This document shows, piece by piece, positions 13,258 to 21,995 of a stretch of 33,040 nucleotides of DNA. A program made the position numbers and the translations under genes. Each line of letters begins with the position of its first letter. Positions within the stretch are counted from its first letter, which is position 1. This DNA comes from Pseudomonas sp. TH31 (GTDB lineage Bacteria > Pseudomonadota > Gammaproteobacteria > Pseudomonadales > Pseudomonadaceae), in contig NZ_JAEKEZ010000037.1 in NCBI RefSeq assembly GCF_016650815.1, forward strand, positions 1 to 33,040, read 5' to 3'. The notes beneath the pieces are model-generated. The model searched no databases. It saw only the letters and a list, made by a program, of their open reading frames with translations, and was not told the DNA's origin.

Positions 13258-16155
13258 ATGAGTTTTCGTCCATTGACCGACTCCCCGCGCCAATCGAACG
13301 ATTGCGACGTTGTCGCCACTCAACTCAAAGGGCACCCGGATACTGGCGGCATGGCCTGCGCCGGCAACGAGGGTACGATCGAGCAATTGCTGGACTCAGC
13401 CCGCAACGGCTCCCATACCAGCGCGTGGGTGGTCTACCGCGCCGGTGAACACATGCATCTGGTCGGGCAGGGCGACCCACGGGTGCGATGGCCGCCAATC
13501 GTTGCAAATGAAGAGTTTGAAGCCTTTTGCCAGACCCGGCGCTTGCACCGCTGGCCGACCGGTAGAGGCGAAACGGTGCTGGGTTGGCTACTCGCGCCAG
13601 TCAACGATGCCGCGGAGCCGGCGCTCGCCGCGTTTGCCCAGCGCCTGGGTATTCAGGTACAGACCGATACCCTTGCCCGTGCGCAGATTACCCAGCGGGT
13701 GCTGTATGAAATTACCTACCTGGCCAGTTCGACCCGCGACCGATCAGTGTTTCTGGTGGGGGTTCACCGGCTGCTGGCGAGCCTGATCGACGCCGAGAAC
13801 TTCTATCTCGCGCTGTATGACCCGTACAGCGGCAAGATTGACTACCCGTATTACGTCGACATCATCGACGTGGATGCCCTGGAGTCAGAGAACTACGAAT
13901 ACCTTGATCGTTCGCACCTGTCGTTGACCGGCCAGGTGTTGACCACGGGCCAGCCGTTGCTGATCGACGCCGCCGGCATTCTTGCGGCTCAGGCCGAGGG
14001 CCGTTTTTACTGCGTGGGTGATCGTCCCGAGTTCTGGATGGGCGCACCGTTGAAAAATGCCTCGGATGACGTGTTTGGCATGCTTGCCATGCAGGTCTAC
14101 GAGGTTTCTCGTACCTACAGCGCTGAAGACCGCGCGCTGTTTCTGGTGGTGGCCCGCCACGTGGCCATGGCGCTGGACCGGATTCTGCACCGGGCGGACC
14201 TGGAAGAGACAGTGATGCGTCGTACCCTGGAGCTTTCGGCACTCAACGATGCCTTGAGGCAGGAGGTGGCAGACCGAGAGCGCGCCGAACATCTGCAGGG
14301 CGCGCTGTTCCAGATTGCCGAGCTGTCAAGCCAGCCTGGTGACATGGCTGAGTTGTTTCAAACCTTGCATGGCATCGTCGGTGATCTGCTGTTCGCGCAG
14401 AACTTCTACATTGCGCTGTTCGACGACGCGATCAGTGAAGTGACCTTTCCGTATTATGTCGATGAGCGGCAGACGACCTGCCCGGCGGCACGGCGCGGGT
14501 GCCGGGGCTTGACCGAGTACGTTATCCGTCAGCGTCGCCCCTGCCTGATTGACGCAGCAGACGCTGAGCGATTGTCTGCGCACGGTGAAATCGAATTGGG
14601 CCATGCGTCTGTTCGATCTTACTCCTGGCTGGGCATTCCGTTGTTCGATGGCGATGTGGTGCGTGGCGTGCTGGCGGTGCAAAGCTATACCTCGCAAGTG
14701 CGCTATACCCTGCGCGATCAGGAGCTGCTGACGTTCGTGTCGCGGCACATAGACACAGCGTTGTCGCGCCGCACGGCCGCCGAAGCGATCCATGCCGCCA
14801 ACCTCAAGCTGGAAGCCCGGGTGCAGAACCGCACCCGCGAGCTCGATCACGCCAATGCCAAGTTGCAACACGAAAACTCCCACGATGCGCTGACCGGGCT
14901 ACCGAATCGTACGTACCTGCAACAGCGCCTCAATCTGGCCTGGTCGCGGTTCGGCAGCGAAGGCGGGCACCTGGCAGTGATGTTCATTGACCTCGACCGC
15001 TTCAAGATGGTCAACGACAGCCTCGGCCACCATTTTGGCGACCTGCTGTTGAGGCAGGCTGCCCAGCGTTTGCGCGGTTGTCTGCGCGACACCGACATGC
15101 TGGCGCGCCTGGGGGGCGATGAGTTTTCGGTGCTCGCTCCCGAGGCGCCGCTGGACGTGGTGATCGAAATCGCCGAACGAATCCTGGTGGCGTTCGACCT
15201 GCCGTTTTTCATCAATGGCCATGAGGTTTTTTCGTCTTGCAGTATCGGTATTGTCAGCGCCGACAGTCAGTTCCATCACGAGCCAGCCGACTTGCTGCGC
15301 GATGCCGATGCGGCGATGTACCGGGTCAAGAGTGCCGGGCGCGACAGCTACGCGGTGTTCAACCAGGAAGTGCGCCGTGAAGTCTCGGATCAGGTCGAGC
15401 GTGAAGGCGCCTTGCGCAATGCGCTCAAACGCACCGATGAGCTGCTGCCGTATTTCCAGCCGATTGTCAGCGTTGAAAGTGGCGAACTGTTGGCCCTTGA
15501 AGCGCTGATCCGCTGGCATCAGCCGGGCGGCCGGGTGATCGCGCCGGGCGAGTTTTTGCCAGATGTCGAGGGTTTGCGCCTGATCGGTCGACTGGACCTG
15601 TACATGCTTAACAGCATTGCAGTGATCCTTGCACAACCCCGGCACACCCATTGGCCGCCGGTGCACGTCAATTGCTCCAGCTACAGCATGACGCGTCCGG
15701 ACTTCGCCAATGATGTGCTGGCACTGTTGGCGCGGCACCGGGTCGTGCCGTCGCGGATCTGCCTGGAGTTGACCGAAGGTGCGCTGGTCGCCGAGCCGGC
15801 GATGGCCCGACGGACCATGCAGCAATTGGCCGATAACGGCATGTCAGTGGTGCTCGATGACTTCGGTGCCGGGTTTTCTTCCCTGAGCTATGTGCATCAA
15901 TACCGTTTCAGCGGCTTGAAGATCGACAAGTCGTTCATCCTCGAACTGACCAGCAGCCCTCGCAGTCGCGCGATCGTCCGGGCGATTGTGCGCATGGCCG
16001 AATCGCTGGACCTCAGCGTGGTGGCCGAAGGTGTCGAGGATGAAGCGACGCTGGTCTTGCTGCGCGAAATGGGCGCCGGGCAGGCCCAGGGTTATTACTT
16101 TGCCAAGCCGATGGGGTTGGAGGCGTTGTTGGCGAGTTCGTTGATCGGGCGTTAG
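13258..16155 (+). CDS. Soluble GAF-GAF-GGDEF-EAL cyclic-di-GMP protein
   Basis: This 965-residue cytosolic protein could both make and degrade c-di-GMP. Two GAF domains (about residues 140-310 and 345-510) are similar to each other, each with an ENFYLALYD/QNFYIALFD strand and a YPYYVD/FPYYVD strand. A coiled coil (about 505-540) leads into the GGDEF domain. That domain has HDALTGLPN (542), an intact inhibitory RxxD site (R610-D613) and the active GGDEF (619-623). The EAL domain has EAL (748-750), LELTEG, LDDFGAGFSS and KIDKSFI, the set needed for phosphodiesterase activity. No membrane segment or signal peptide is seen. The GAF ligand is unknown. It is probably monocistronic, behind a palindrome at 13127-13142. 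Confidence 0.93.
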   Translation: MSFRPLTDSPRQSNDCDVVATQLKGHPDTGGMACAGNEGTIEQLLDSARNGSHTSAWVVYRAGEHMHLVGQGDPRVRWPPIVANEEFEAFCQTRRLHRWPTGRGETVLGWLLAPVNDAAEPALAAFAQRLGIQVQTDTLARAQITQRVLYEITYLASSTRDRSVFLVGVHRLLASLIDAENFYLALYDPYSGKIDYPYYVDIIDVDALESENYEYLDRSHLSLTGQVLTTGQPLLIDAAGILAAQAEGRFYCVGDRPEFWMGAPLKNASDDVFGMLAMQVYEVSRTYSAEDRALFLVVARHVAMALDRILHRADLEETVMRRTLELSALNDALRQEVADRERAEHLQGALFQIAELSSQPGDMAELFQTLHGIVGDLLFAQNFYIALFDDAISEVTFPYYVDERQTTCPAARRGCRGLTEYVIRQRRPCLIDAADAERLSAHGEIELGHASVRSYSWLGIPLFDGDVVRGVLAVQSYTSQVRYTLRDQELLTFVSRHIDTALSRRTAAEAIHAANLKLEARVQNRTRELDHANAKLQHENSHDALTGLPNRTYLQQRLNLAWSRFGSEGGHLAVMFIDLDRFKMVNDSLGHHFGDLLLRQAAQRLRGCLRDTDMLARLGGDEFSVLAPEAPLDVVIEIAERILVAFDLPFFINGHEVFSSCSIGIVSADSQFHHEPADLLRDADAAMYRVKSAGRDSYAVFNQEVRREVSDQVEREGALRNALKRTDELLPYFQPIVSVESGELLALEALIRWHQPGGRVIAPGEFLPDVEGLRLIGRLDLYMLNSIAVILAQPRHTHWPPVHVNCSSYSMTRPDFANDVLALLARHRVVPSRICLELTEGALVAEPAMARRTMQQLADNGMSVVLDDFGAGFSSLSYVHQYRFSGLKIDKSFILELTSSPRSRAIVRAIVRMAESLDLSVVAEGVEDEATLVLLREMGAGQAQGYYFAKPMGLEALLASSLIGR

Positions 16156-16188
16156 GACGACTCCCCCAAACGCCCCCGGATCGCCACG

Positions 16189-17691
16189 TCAGTTGATGCG
16201 TGGGTGCTGCTGCACCAGGTTCTTGCGCTTGGCTTCCAGCGCGGCGATTTCAGCGTCGATGTCTTCGATCTTCTGTTCAATATTGTCTTCATGCTCCTGC
16301 AGCAGCTCTTTCGCTTCCTCAATATCGGAAGCTGCCGGGGCGGCACCACGCAGGGGCTGGTTGGCGGTTTCTTTCATGGTTATGCCGGTCACCAGGCCCA
16401 CCACGGCGATCACCATCAGGTAGTACGCCGGCATGTACAGGTCATTGGTGCTTTCCACCAGCCAGGCGACCAAGGTTGGAGTCAGGCCCGCGATCAGCAC
16501 AGAAACGTTAAACGCACTGGCCAGTGCGCTGTAGCGGATGTGGGTGGGGAACATTGCCGGAAGAGTCGAGGCCATTACACCGATGAAGAAGTTGAGCACG
16601 ACGGCGATGATCAGCAGTCCCGAAAAAATCAGCCCGAGCTTGCCGCTGTTGATCAGCATAAAGGCAGGAATGGCGAGGCAGAACAGCGCGACGCTGCCGA
16701 AGAGAATGAAGGGCCGGCGGCCAATCTTGTCGCTGATAAAGCCGATCAGGGGCTGCACGAACAACATGCCGACCATGATCGCGATGATGATCAACACGCC
16801 GTGGTTTTCGCTGTAGTGCAAGTTGTGCGACAGGTAGCTGGGCATGTAGGTGAGCAGCATGTAGTAGGTGACGTTGGTAACCGCTACTACGCCAATGCAG
16901 GTCATCAGGCTGCGCCAATGCTTGGTCGCCACTTCCTTGAACGAAACTTTCGGTCCGCGCGCCAACCCTTCACGATCGCCTTGCTCGAGCTTTTCTACAT
17001 GCTGCTGAAACGCCGGGGTCTCTTCGAGTGCATTACGCAAGTAGAGCCCGATCATGCCCAGGGGCAGGGCGAGGAAGAACGGCAGGCGCCAGCCCCACGC
17101 CTGGAACTGCTCTTCGCCGATCACGGCGGAAATCAGCACCACCAGGCCTGCGCCGAGGACAAAGCCGGCGATTGAGCCGAAGTCCAGCCAACTGCCGAGA
17201 AAGCCGCGCTTGCGGTCCGGGGCATACTCGGCGACGAAGATCGAGGCGCCGGTGTATTCGCCGCCCACCGAGAAGCCTTGGGCCATCTTGGCCAGCAACA
17301 GCAGGATAGGGGCCCAGATGCCGATCGAGGCATAGGACGGAATCAGCCCGATGGCGAAGGTGCTCAGGGACATGATCACGATGGTGGCCGCCAGGACTTT
17401 CTGCCGACCATATTTGTCGCCTAATGAACCGAAGAACAAACCGCCCAGAGGACGGATCAGGAAGGGCACGGAGAAGGTGGCCAGCGCGGCGATCATCTGC
17501 ACGCTGGGGGACGCGTCGGGAAAGAACACCTTGCCAAGCACATAGGCGACAAAGCCATAGACGCCGAAGTCGAACCACTCCATGGCATTGCCCAGTGCGG
17601 CGGCGGTGATCGCCTTGCGCATCTTGGCGTCGTCGACAATGGTGATGTCGTTCAACCCGATCGGATTGACGGTCTTCTTGCTTGATTTCAT
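16189..17691 (-). CDS. proP: ProP-type proline/glycine betaine:H+ symporter
   Basis: ProP imports proline, glycine betaine and related osmoprotectants with protons, and is activated by high osmolality. The start is the ATG at 17691 (MKSSKKTVNPIGLNDITIVD), with AGGGAA upstream, giving 500 residues, the size of E. coli ProP. Twelve membrane segments of the MHS subgroup of the MFS are visible. The signature loop GSLGDKYGRQKVL and PFLIRPLGG occur after TM1-2, and GEYTGASIFVAEYAPDRKRGFLGSW in the TM4-5 region. The last 50 residues (DIEEAKELLQEHEDNIEQKI, EAKRKNLVQQ) form the coiled coil of the osmosensing ProP subclass. It converges with the GGDEF-EAL gene, 33 bases apart. Confidence 0.93.
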   Translation of the reverse strand: MKSSKKTVNPIGLNDITIVDDAKMRKAITAAALGNAMEWFDFGVYGFVAYVLGKVFFPDASPSVQMIAALATFSVPFLIRPLGGLFFGSLGDKYGRQKVLAATIVIMSLSTFAIGLIPSYASIGIWAPILLLLAKMAQGFSVGGEYTGASIFVAEYAPDRKRGFLGSWLDFGSIAGFVLGAGLVVLISAVIGEEQFQAWGWRLPFFLALPLGMIGLYLRNALEETPAFQQHVEKLEQGDREGLARGPKVSFKEVATKHWRSLMTCIGVVAVTNVTYYMLLTYMPSYLSHNLHYSENHGVLIIIAIMVGMLFVQPLIGFISDKIGRRPFILFGSVALFCLAIPAFMLINSGKLGLIFSGLLIIAVVLNFFIGVMASTLPAMFPTHIRYSALASAFNVSVLIAGLTPTLVAWLVESTNDLYMPAYYLMVIAVVGLVTGITMKETANQPLRGAAPAASDIEEAKELLQEHEDNIEQKIEDIDAEIAALEAKRKNLVQQHPRIN

Positions 17692-17822
17692 GCGGATTTC
17701 CCTGTCGCTGATCCATCTCGATGCCATTGTTTTAATGGCGCGCGCTCTTTGGTTCAGATACATGAGGACACTGAATAATTCACCTCCATCCGGTTTTTTG
17801 TCAGCGCTGCGCTGAGTCGGGA

Positions 17823-18668
17823 TTAGCTGAGTCGATCACCACCCAGCGAATCACGCTGCATCGACTGCAGGTTTTTCTCGATGGTTTCGCACAGGGTTTC
17901 CATCTGGATCCGGTGTTCGCTGTTGCGGAACGGGCTTTGCAGATCGGTGCCGATGCGTTCGATGGCCAGCAGCATGAAGCCCACCACCGTCGAGGCCAGC
18001 GGGGTATACCAGCCCAGGGGCTCGACCAGCCCCACCGGCACAATCAGGCAGAACAGCGAAATAAACAGCCGTGGAAAATAGACGTAAGGGTAGGGCAGCG
18101 GCGTATTGGCAATCCGCTCCATGCCGCCCTGGCTGTTGGACAGATCAACCAGGGTCGACTCCAGCCGCGCCAGGCGAATGCTATCCAGGCGCCCGGCCTT
18201 GTATTCCTGGGCCAGCAGCGCCGCGGAACCGTTGAGGATATCGTTGGCAAAGTTATTGGTGGTGCTGCTGCGCGCGAACTCCTCGGCGGGAATAAACGCG
18301 CGTATCTCGTCCGGACAAGGCTGACCCCGCAGGTGCGCCGCCAGACAGTTCACATACGCCACATGGCGGCGCAGCAGGGTTGATTTCATCGGATTGACTT
18401 CATTACCCGGGTCATCCAGCAACGTCAGTATTTGCCGGGCAAAGCTGCGGGAGTTATTGACCATCGCCCCCCACAACGTGCGCGCTTCCCACCAGCGATT
18501 GTAGGCACTGCTGTTGCGAAAGCTGATCAGCACCACCAATGCCGAGCCCAGCAACGTCAGAGGCATCAACGGCAGGTTGATCTTGCTGTTGAGAAACAGC
18601 ATGAAGTCCACGGTGACGGCGATATCCCAGAGCAGCAACCAGAACAGGGCCCAGCCCACATAGCCCAT
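17823..18668 (-). CDS. Bestrophin-family membrane protein
   Basis: Bacterial bestrophins form pentameric channels. This 281-residue product contains the family pattern: FWLLLWDIAVTVDFMLF (TM1), PLTLLGSALVVLISFRNSSAYNRWWEARTLWGAMVNNSR (the SFRxxxAYxRWWEAR hallmark), then FISLFCLIVPVGLVEPLGWYTPLASTVVGFMLLAIERIG and the PFRNSEHRIQMETLCETIE cytoplasmic tail. The N-terminus looks short. Upstream an ATG at 18741 reads MPTTPREVRA and, after one missing base near 18711-18716, continues LESRHHQKYRLVIKTMGYVG into this frame. So the real gene may begin at 18741. Ion selectivity and trigger are unknown. Confidence 0.88.
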   Translation of the reverse strand: MGYVGWALFWLLLWDIAVTVDFMLFLNSKINLPLMPLTLLGSALVVLISFRNSSAYNRWWEARTLWGAMVNNSRSFARQILTLLDDPGNEVNPMKSTLLRRHVAYVNCLAAHLRGQPCPDEIRAFIPAEEFARSSTTNNFANDILNGSAALLAQEYKAGRLDSIRLARLESTLVDLSNSQGGMERIANTPLPYPYVYFPRLFISLFCLIVPVGLVEPLGWYTPLASTVVGFMLLAIERIGTDLQSPFRNSEHRIQMETLCETIEKNLQSMQRDSLGGDRLS

Positions 18669-18941
18669 GGTCTTGATGACCAGACGGTATTTTTGATGAT
18701 GGCGGCTTTCAAGCGCGGACCTCGCGGGGAGTGGTGGGCATTAATGCTCTAACTCGGACGCTGGTTGCCGGGTAAAGGTTCGGTATGGGCTGCGATCAAT
18801 GATCATGAGGGGTGAATCGTTTCAGGCTGGCGCTGGCTTGTGGGGGCTTGATCGCGCACGCCATCAATGACATCCCCACCCTACAAACGTAACCTTGCCC
18901 CCTTCGCTGACCAAAACAAGACAAACAATCAGGAGTCATTG

Positions 18942-19868
18942 ATGCAACCGATCCGTCTCGGTCTGGTGGGCTACGGCAAGATTGCCCAGGATCAACACGC
19001 CCCCGCGATCAACGCCAATCCCGCGTTCCAGTTGGTGTCTGTCGCCACGCAAGGGCAGCCCTGCGCCGGGGTTGAGAACTTTCAGTCCTTGCGCGAGCTG
19101 CTGGAAAACGGCCCGCAGGTCGATGCGATTGCGTTCTGCACACCGCCGCAAGGACGATTCGCTCTGGTGCAACAAGCGCTGGCCGCTGGCAAACACGTGC
19201 TGGTAGAAAAACCGCCGTGCGCCACGCTGGGTGAAGCGATGGCACTGGTGAATCAGGTCGAGGAACAAGGCGTCAGCGGTTTGTTCGCCTGGCATTCACG
19301 CTACGCGCCCGGCATCCAGGCGGCCCGTGACTGGCTGGCCACTCGCACCCTGCAAAGTGTGCAGATCGACTGGAAGGAAGACGTGCGCAAGTGGCACCCC
19401 GGCCAGGCATGGATCTGGCAACCCGGAGGCCTGGGTGTCTTCGATCCCGGCATCAATGCCTTGTCGATTGCCACCCATCTGCTGGCACTGCCGCTGTTTG
19501 TCGAGTCGGCCGAACTGCGCGTCCCCGGCAACTGCCAGTCGCCGATTGCCGCTTCCATCAAGATGTCTGACGCGCGCCAACTCGATGTCCGCGCCGAGTT
19601 TGATTTCGACCACGGTCATGATGAACTCTGGAGCATCGAGATTCGCTGCACCGAAGGCATCCTGCGACTGGACAACGGCGGCGCACTGTTGAGTATCGAC
19701 GGGGTGCGCCAGGCGGTATCGGAGGAGGGCGAGTACGCAGCGGTGTATCGGCATTTTCAACAGCTGATTGGCGATAAAGCCAGTGACCTGGACCTCCAGC
19801 CGCTGCGACTGGTTGCCGATAGCTTTTTTGTCGGCAGTCGGGCGTCGGTTGAGCCGTTTTACGATTAG
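18942..19868 (+). CDS. gal: D-galactose 1-dehydrogenase (Gfo/Idh/MocA family)
   Basis: The enzyme oxidises D-galactose to galactonolactone with NAD(P), the first step of the De Ley-Doudoroff route. The start is the ATG at 18942 (MQPIRLGLVGYGKIAQDQHA) with AGGAG 7 bases upstream; the longer open frame from 18867 is not needed. The 308-residue protein has the Rossmann motif GLVGYGKIA and the family motif HVLVEKPPCATL, with the catalytic EKP lysine. DVRKWHPGQAWIWQPGGLGVFDPGINALS follows in the C-terminal domain. Sequence and length agree closely with my recollection of the P. fluorescens galactose dehydrogenase. It is monocistronic, followed by a REP-like hairpin. Confidence 0.9.
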   Translation: MQPIRLGLVGYGKIAQDQHAPAINANPAFQLVSVATQGQPCAGVENFQSLRELLENGPQVDAIAFCTPPQGRFALVQQALAAGKHVLVEKPPCATLGEAMALVNQVEEQGVSGLFAWHSRYAPGIQAARDWLATRTLQSVQIDWKEDVRKWHPGQAWIWQPGGLGVFDPGINALSIATHLLALPLFVESAELRVPGNCQSPIAASIKMSDARQLDVRAEFDFDHGHDELWSIEIRCTEGILRLDNGGALLSIDGVRQAVSEEGEYAAVYRHFQQLIGDKASDLDLQPLRLVADSFFVGSRASVEPFYD

Positions 19869-19870
19869 GA

Positions 19871-19918
19871 AAAGGGGGAGAGATTTATTTAAATCCCGGT
19901 AAATAAGTCTGTCCCCTT
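19871..19918. repeat. REP-like inverted repeat after gal
   Basis: AAAGGGGGAGAGATTTATTT and AAATAAGTCTGTCCCCTT are imperfect inverted arms around AAATCCCGGT. The GGGGACAGATTTATTT style of sequence is common around REP-associated transposase (RAYT) loci in gammaproteobacteria; no RAYT gene is present here. It may also act as a transcript end for gal. Confidence 0.5.
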
Positions 19919-19945
19919 GTATCAATGCCGATCAGTTAAGCTAAA

Positions 19946-20012
19946 TGCGATCTGTAGCAGCTGGCGAAGCCTGCGTTCGGTTCGGGCCGCGTTCGGACGA
20001 AGCAGTCTAAAT
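19946..20012. repeat. Pseudomonas REP-like repeat
   Basis: TCTGTAGCAGCTGGCGAAGC continuing with GCGTTCGG...GCGTTCGGACGAAGCAG resembles the extragenic repeats of the P. fluorescens group, whose common form starts TGTAGCAGC and has alternating GCGAAGC/GCTTCGC-type arms. It abuts the FAD oxidoreductase remnant. Confidence 0.5.
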
Positions 20013-20279
20013 CCTGCACACGAGGTTTGCCTGAAAGAACCGGGGGATGAAGCAGGCGTCTGGCACGCCGTTGGTTTTGGTGGTCATGGCATGGCGCCCA
20101 CGACGGTGGCGGGTGAGGTTCTGGCTGACGCTATCGCCAGGTCCATTCCGATTCCCGACGGTTTCCGCAAGTTCGGGTTGACCCGTACTTTTGGTCTGGC
20201 CGGCCTGGTCGCCGCGCAAATGACCTATACCGCATGCCAGGCGCGAGATGCTTTCGACGCTCTGCGCCTTAACAAGTAA
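20013..20279 (+). pseudogene. FAD-dependent oxidoreductase C-terminal remnant
   Basis: The open frame to 20279 gives VWHAVGFGGHGMAPTTVAGEVLADAIA and a C-terminal tail (FGLTRTFGLAGLVAAQMTYTACQARDAFDALRLNK). The GFGGHGMxxxxxxGxxLADxI block is the C-terminal FAD-contacting segment of DAO-type amine/amino acid oxidases. The N-terminal roughly 300 residues are missing: upstream lies REP-like sequence, so an insertion or deletion removed them. An oxidase next to a polyamine-type importer is suggestive, but the fragment is on the opposite strand from that operon and inactive. Confidence 0.65.
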
Positions 20280-20449
20280 CGGCTACGTTAGTAATGCTAT
20301 CGGCGACACGACCTGTTTCGACGACCAAGCAGGTCAATGCCTCTGTCTGCCGTCGTGCTTCCTGCCAGCTGTCGCAAGCAATGACAGCTCATTCCTGAAA
20401 CGGCCCGTCGTCCGGGGCGCCGCCACCGACAGCCGGAACACCCTCCACG

Positions 20450-21934
20450 TTATTGCCGAGTTGATTCAGGGATGTTCAAAACCTGATTCAGTAGCGGCGA
20501 GGGGTGACGCGTGAACCAGCGGCTCGCCAGTTCATAGGCGTGGGCCAATTGCAGTACGGCAAAATCAGCCTGGTGCCGACCGATGATCTGCATGCCCATT
20601 GGAAGCCCGTTCTCGTTGAAACCCACTTGAACATTGGCCACCGGACAACCCGATAGCGAGCCCGGGATCACCACTTCCATCCAGCGGTGATAAGTGTCCA
20701 TGGCGATACCTTCAATGGAGGCCGGCCAGGGGATATTTTTGTCGAACGGGAAGACCTGAGCGCTCGGCAGCAGCAGGTAGTCGAAGCGTTCGAATAACCG
20801 GGAAATGGCCCGGTACCAGTTACTGCGCACGACCGAAGCGGAAAAAACTTCGCTGGCGGACAGTTTCAGGCCGTTTTCGACTTCCCAGCAGGCTTCCGGT
20901 TTCAACAGCTGGCGCTTTTTCGGGTCGGCATAAATTGGCCCCAGAGAACCCGCCACCGTCCAGTGGCGCAAGGTTCGCCAACTGCTCCACAGTTGTTGCG
21001 GGGCGAATTCGGGTTGTACCGATTCGATGTGGCAACCCAGGCTTTCGAAATCGGCAAAGGCCTTTTCGCACAGCGAAAGAATGCCGTTTTCCATTGGCAG
21101 GTAGCCGTTGAAGTCGCCTAGCCAGCCAATACGAGTGCCTTTGAAGTCGCGTTCCAACGGTGCCGCGAAGGCACTGCCAGGTTCGGCGATGGACAGCGGC
21201 GCGCGGGCATCAGCGCCCGCCTGTACCGACAAGAGTAAGGCCGCATCGCGCACGCTACGGCCCATCGGCCCTTCGTAACCGAGCTGGTCGAAAAACAGAT
21301 CGGCACCGTCGTCGAACGGCACACGGCCCTGGGATGGTCGGAACCCGAAGATGTTGTTGAAGGCTGCCGGATTACGCAGCGAGCCCATCATGTCGCTGCC
21401 ATCGGCCACTGGTACCAAGTGCATGGCCAATGCGGCCGCCGCGCCGCCGCTACTGCCGCCTGCCGTCTTGCTCGGGTCGAAGGCACAGGCGGTAGCGCCG
21501 AACAACGGGTTGTAGCTTTGCGAGCCAAGACCGAATTCCGGGGTGTTGGTCTTGCCAATAATGATCGCGCCGGCGGCCTTGATCCGTTCCACCATGATGC
21601 CGTCGCGTTCCGGGACAAAATCCTTGAACAGCGGTGAACCCAGGGTGGTGCGAATGCCGCGGGTCAGGGACAAGTCCTTGATGGCGTGGGGCAAGCCATG
21701 CATCCAGCCAAGGTACTCGCCACGGGCCAGCTCGGCATCGCGCACGTCGGCCTGGGCCAGCAGGTCGTCCGGTGCTTGCAGGCTGATCAACGCATTGACA
21801 CGAGGATTGAAACGCTCGATATGGTCAAGGTAAGCCTGCATCACTTCCCGGCAGGAAACCTGGCGCAGGCGGATACGTTCGGCGAGCTCGTGGGCCTGTA
21901 GCAGGACCAGTTCGCTGAGGGTGTTGGAAGTCAT
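20450..21934 (-). CDS. Amidase (amidase-signature family)
   Basis: This 494-residue hydrolase starts at the ATG at 21934 (MTSNTLSELVLLQAHELAER); the 11 extra upstream codons are not supported. The Ser-cisSer-Lys triad is visible. The lysine is in HGLPHAIKDL, the cis-serine in the TAGGSSGGAAAALA glycine/serine box and the nucleophilic serine in the same block, with DGSDMMGSLRNPAAFNNIFGFRPS following. It hydrolyses an amide of unknown identity; no signal peptide, so cytoplasmic. It is the last gene of the minus-strand operon with the polyamine-type ABC importer, 61 bases after the binding-protein gene. This suggests that the imported compound is an amide or an acylated amine cleaved inside the cell (inference). 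Confidence 0.92.
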   Translation of the reverse strand: MTSNTLSELVLLQAHELAERIRLRQVSCREVMQAYLDHIERFNPRVNALISLQAPDDLLAQADVRDAELARGEYLGWMHGLPHAIKDLSLTRGIRTTLGSPLFKDFVPERDGIMVERIKAAGAIIIGKTNTPEFGLGSQSYNPLFGATACAFDPSKTAGGSSGGAAAALAMHLVPVADGSDMMGSLRNPAAFNNIFGFRPSQGRVPFDDGADLFFDQLGYEGPMGRSVRDAALLLSVQAGADARAPLSIAEPGSAFAAPLERDFKGTRIGWLGDFNGYLPMENGILSLCEKAFADFESLGCHIESVQPEFAPQQLWSSWRTLRHWTVAGSLGPIYADPKKRQLLKPEACWEVENGLKLSASEVFSASVVRSNWYRAISRLFERFDYLLLPSAQVFPFDKNIPWPASIEGIAMDTYHRWMEVVIPGSLSGCPVANVQVGFNENGLPMGMQIIGRHQADFAVLQLAHAYELASRWFTRHPSPLLNQVLNIPESTRQ

Positions 21935-21995
21935 TGCACGCTGCCTTTCAGACGGCTGGAGAAACACCCCGTCGCCGTGACGGGGCGGTAAAAAA

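Noticed and set aside
14899..15825. 308-residue open frame antisense to the GGDEF-EAL gene
   Set aside because: Shadow of a conserved multi-domain gene.
16204..17175. 323-residue open frame antisense to proP
   Set aside because: Histidine- and glutamine-rich shadow of a certain transporter gene; no motif or ribosome binding site.
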